Assembly: GCA_009885275.1 (NCBI GenBank) | Contig: VFKY01000178.1 | Coordinates: forward strand, 1 to 7,228 | Source of the DNA: Verrucomicrobiota bacterium | GTDB taxonomy: Bacteria; Verrucomicrobiota; Verrucomicrobiia; Verrucomicrobiales; Verrucomicrobiaceae | Length of the DNA stretch: 7,228 nt | Reading direction: 5' to 3' | Shown: one piece after another, positions 6,432-7,228 of the stretch | Layout: each line of letters starts with the position of its first letter | Numbering within the stretch: the first letter of the stretch is position 1 | Translations under genes and position numbers: made by a program | Notes under the pieces: generated by a model | Told to the model about the DNA's origin: nothing | Seen by the model: the letters and a program-made list of their open reading frames with translations, nothing else | Database searches by the model: none

Positions 6432-7148
6432 TTATTTGCTCATCAACTCACCGAAAATTCGATCAGTGAGTGGTTGTGAAACCCCAAGTAGCGCGGCAAA
6501 AGAACCGATATAAATGATCTTGCCCTTGCCTACCTTGGCCATGCCAAAGATGGCTTGTCCATTGATCATCATGCCAAGCTGGACAGCTGATTCAGGGAAA
6601 CCAGAAATCACACTGCCAGACTGGAAAGGAACATCTTTTAATCCTGCCGTGATGGGATGCGTGGCCCATTTTTTAATAAATGGGGTTTGGGCGGCTTGCC
6701 CAAATCGAATACCAAGCTGATCGGCCACAGTATCAGGCGAGCCTTTGCCGGGAGCGCCATGGACAAGCAGGACGCTGCCGCCCTTATCGACATAGTTTTT
6801 GTAAGCGAGACTTTCTTCCTGACGGTAGTTTGGGCCATAGGCGTTGAAGCGCACGACGACGGTAGCGTCCTTGAGTTGATCGGTGATGACTTCGCCTGTG
6901 GCGATCTCTACGACATCGGGTGTAAGTGTTCTAAGGAAATCTCCCAGAAATTTGCCCTTATGCGGTTTATCCGTGTCGTAAGGCTTTTTCTGCTGGGGAA
7001 ACCACCAGGTGCCGCCGTCCTTACTCGCGTCCACCACGATTTTGACTTTAGCTACCTGCGCCGACAACGATGCAGGAGTGGATAAAAAAAGCAGACCTAC
7101 CGCCATCAGTAACGAACTCGTGATTTGTAAAAAAGTATTTTTATTCAT
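6432..7148 (-). CDS. Secreted GATase1/ThuA-like protein (DUF4350-type), probably non-catalytic
   Basis: From ATG 7148 the protein has 238 residues and begins with a Sec signal peptide: MNKN, a hydrophobic core up to LLFLSTPA, and an SLSA-Q cleavage site near residue 30. The mature part has the flavodoxin-like plan of class I glutamine amidotransferase/ThuA relatives: KIVVDASKDGGTWWFPQ, then ATVVVRFNAYG, YKNYVDKGGSVLLVHGAPGK and a C-terminal GKGKIIYIGSF strand. The HPITAGL motif (164-170) is often seen in this group. At the nucleophile elbow the sequence is VHGAPGK, with no cysteine, so glutaminase activity is not expected. A binding or structural role in the periplasm is more likely. ATG 7157 would add MEV, and neither start has a good ribosome binding site. 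7148 gives the cleaner signal-peptide N-terminus. It is the first gene of the minus-strand cluster, three bases before the DUF2851 gene. Confidence 0.8.
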   Translation of the reverse strand: MNKNTFLQITSSLLMAVGLLFLSTPASLSAQVAKVKIVVDASKDGGTWWFPQQKKPYDTDKPHKGKFLGDFLRTLTPDVVEIATGEVITDQLKDATVVVRFNAYGPNYRQEESLAYKNYVDKGGSVLLVHGAPGKGSPDTVADQLGIRFGQAAQTPFIKKWATHPITAGLKDVPFQSGSVISGFPESAVQLGMMINGQAIFGMAKVGKGKIIYIGSFAALLGVSQPLTDRIFGELMSK

Positions 7149-7177
7149 GACTTCCATCTAGTTTTAAAGCGCTATCC

Positions 7178-7208
7178 GTAGCAAATTCTACTACAAATAG
7201 AATGCTAC
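7178..7208. repeat. Imperfect inverted repeat covering the promoter of the minus-strand operon
   Basis: The left arm GTAGCAAATTCTA (7178-7190) and right arm TAGAATGCTAC (7198-7208) pair over 11 bases, with a two-base AA bulge in the left arm and a 7-base spacer CTACAAA. The inner six bases are a perfect match. It overlaps the predicted -10 box and spacer, so it could be an operator. No T-run follows on either strand, which argues against a terminator. Confidence 0.5.
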
Positions 7209-7214
7209 TGTCGA
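7185..7214 (-). promoter_or_regulatory. Candidate sigma70-type promoter for the minus-strand operon
   Basis: Read on the minus strand, TCGACA (7214-7209) is a five-of-six match to TTGACA. After an 18-base spacer comes TAGAAT (7190-7185), a five-of-six match to TATAAT. It lies 27 bases before ATG 7157, a normal distance. The call rests only on consensus matching, and the sigma factor preferences of this organism are unknown. Confidence 0.45.
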
Positions 7215-7228
7215 GCTTGTGAAGCAAA

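Noticed and set aside
6018..6479. 153-codon frame on the plus strand opposite DUF2851
   Set aside because: It lies antisense to the most conserved part of the DUF2851 protein and extends into the next gene; no recognisable domain.
6657..7085. 142-codon frame on the plus strand opposite the GATase1-like gene
   Set aside because: The minus strand carries a signal peptide and family motifs; the plus frame has none.

Overview
The window looks like an ordinary chromosomal segment of a free-living bacterium, most likely Verrucomicrobiota or a relative in the PVC group. This placement rests on protein resemblance only: a PocR-type AraC regulator, a DUF2851 protein, a secreted GATase1/ThuA-like protein, and the style of the AccD N-terminus. 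No rRNA or other phylogenetic marker is present, so it is a moderate-confidence inference. Coding density is high. I see no tRNA, rRNA, CRISPR array, insertion sequence or phage gene.

The left part (1-2854) is on the plus strand and is regulatory. It opens with the last 32 codons of a universal stress protein gene (1-101). Next is a two-component pair overlapping by one base (TAATG): a soluble PAS sensor kinase (177-1271) and a NarL/FixJ response regulator (1271-1924). The PAS domain carries the FixL haem-pocket residues, including the proximal histidine, so the pair is predicted to sense oxygen or another diatomic gas. A universal stress gene beside such a pair recalls known hypoxia regulons. 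After a 117-bp gap with two small inverted repeats comes an AraC-family regulator (2042-2854). Its N-terminus is a PocR-like domain from which the cysteine-bearing core appears to be missing.

The right part (2910-7157) is on the minus strand and reads right to left as a probable operon. The order is a secreted GATase1/ThuA-like protein (start near 7148), a DUF2851 protein (6428), a ComF-type phosphoribosyltransferase homologue (5037), a small lipoprotein (about 4238) and accD, the acetyl-CoA carboxylase carboxyltransferase beta subunit (3752). The first three genes are separated by 3 bp or overlap. The last two follow after roughly 40-bp and 90-bp gaps. A sigma70-like promoter and a long imperfect inverted repeat lie upstream of the first gene. 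The two blocks converge between 2854 and 2910, where there is one small hairpin.

I found no clearly new multi-gene system. The points most worth a second look are the haem-PAS kinase on a HisKA_3 chassis beside a universal stress gene, the PocR-like domain without its cysteines, the DUF2851 protein with a C-terminal Cys triad coupled to comF, and the inverted repeat over the promoter of the minus-strand operon.
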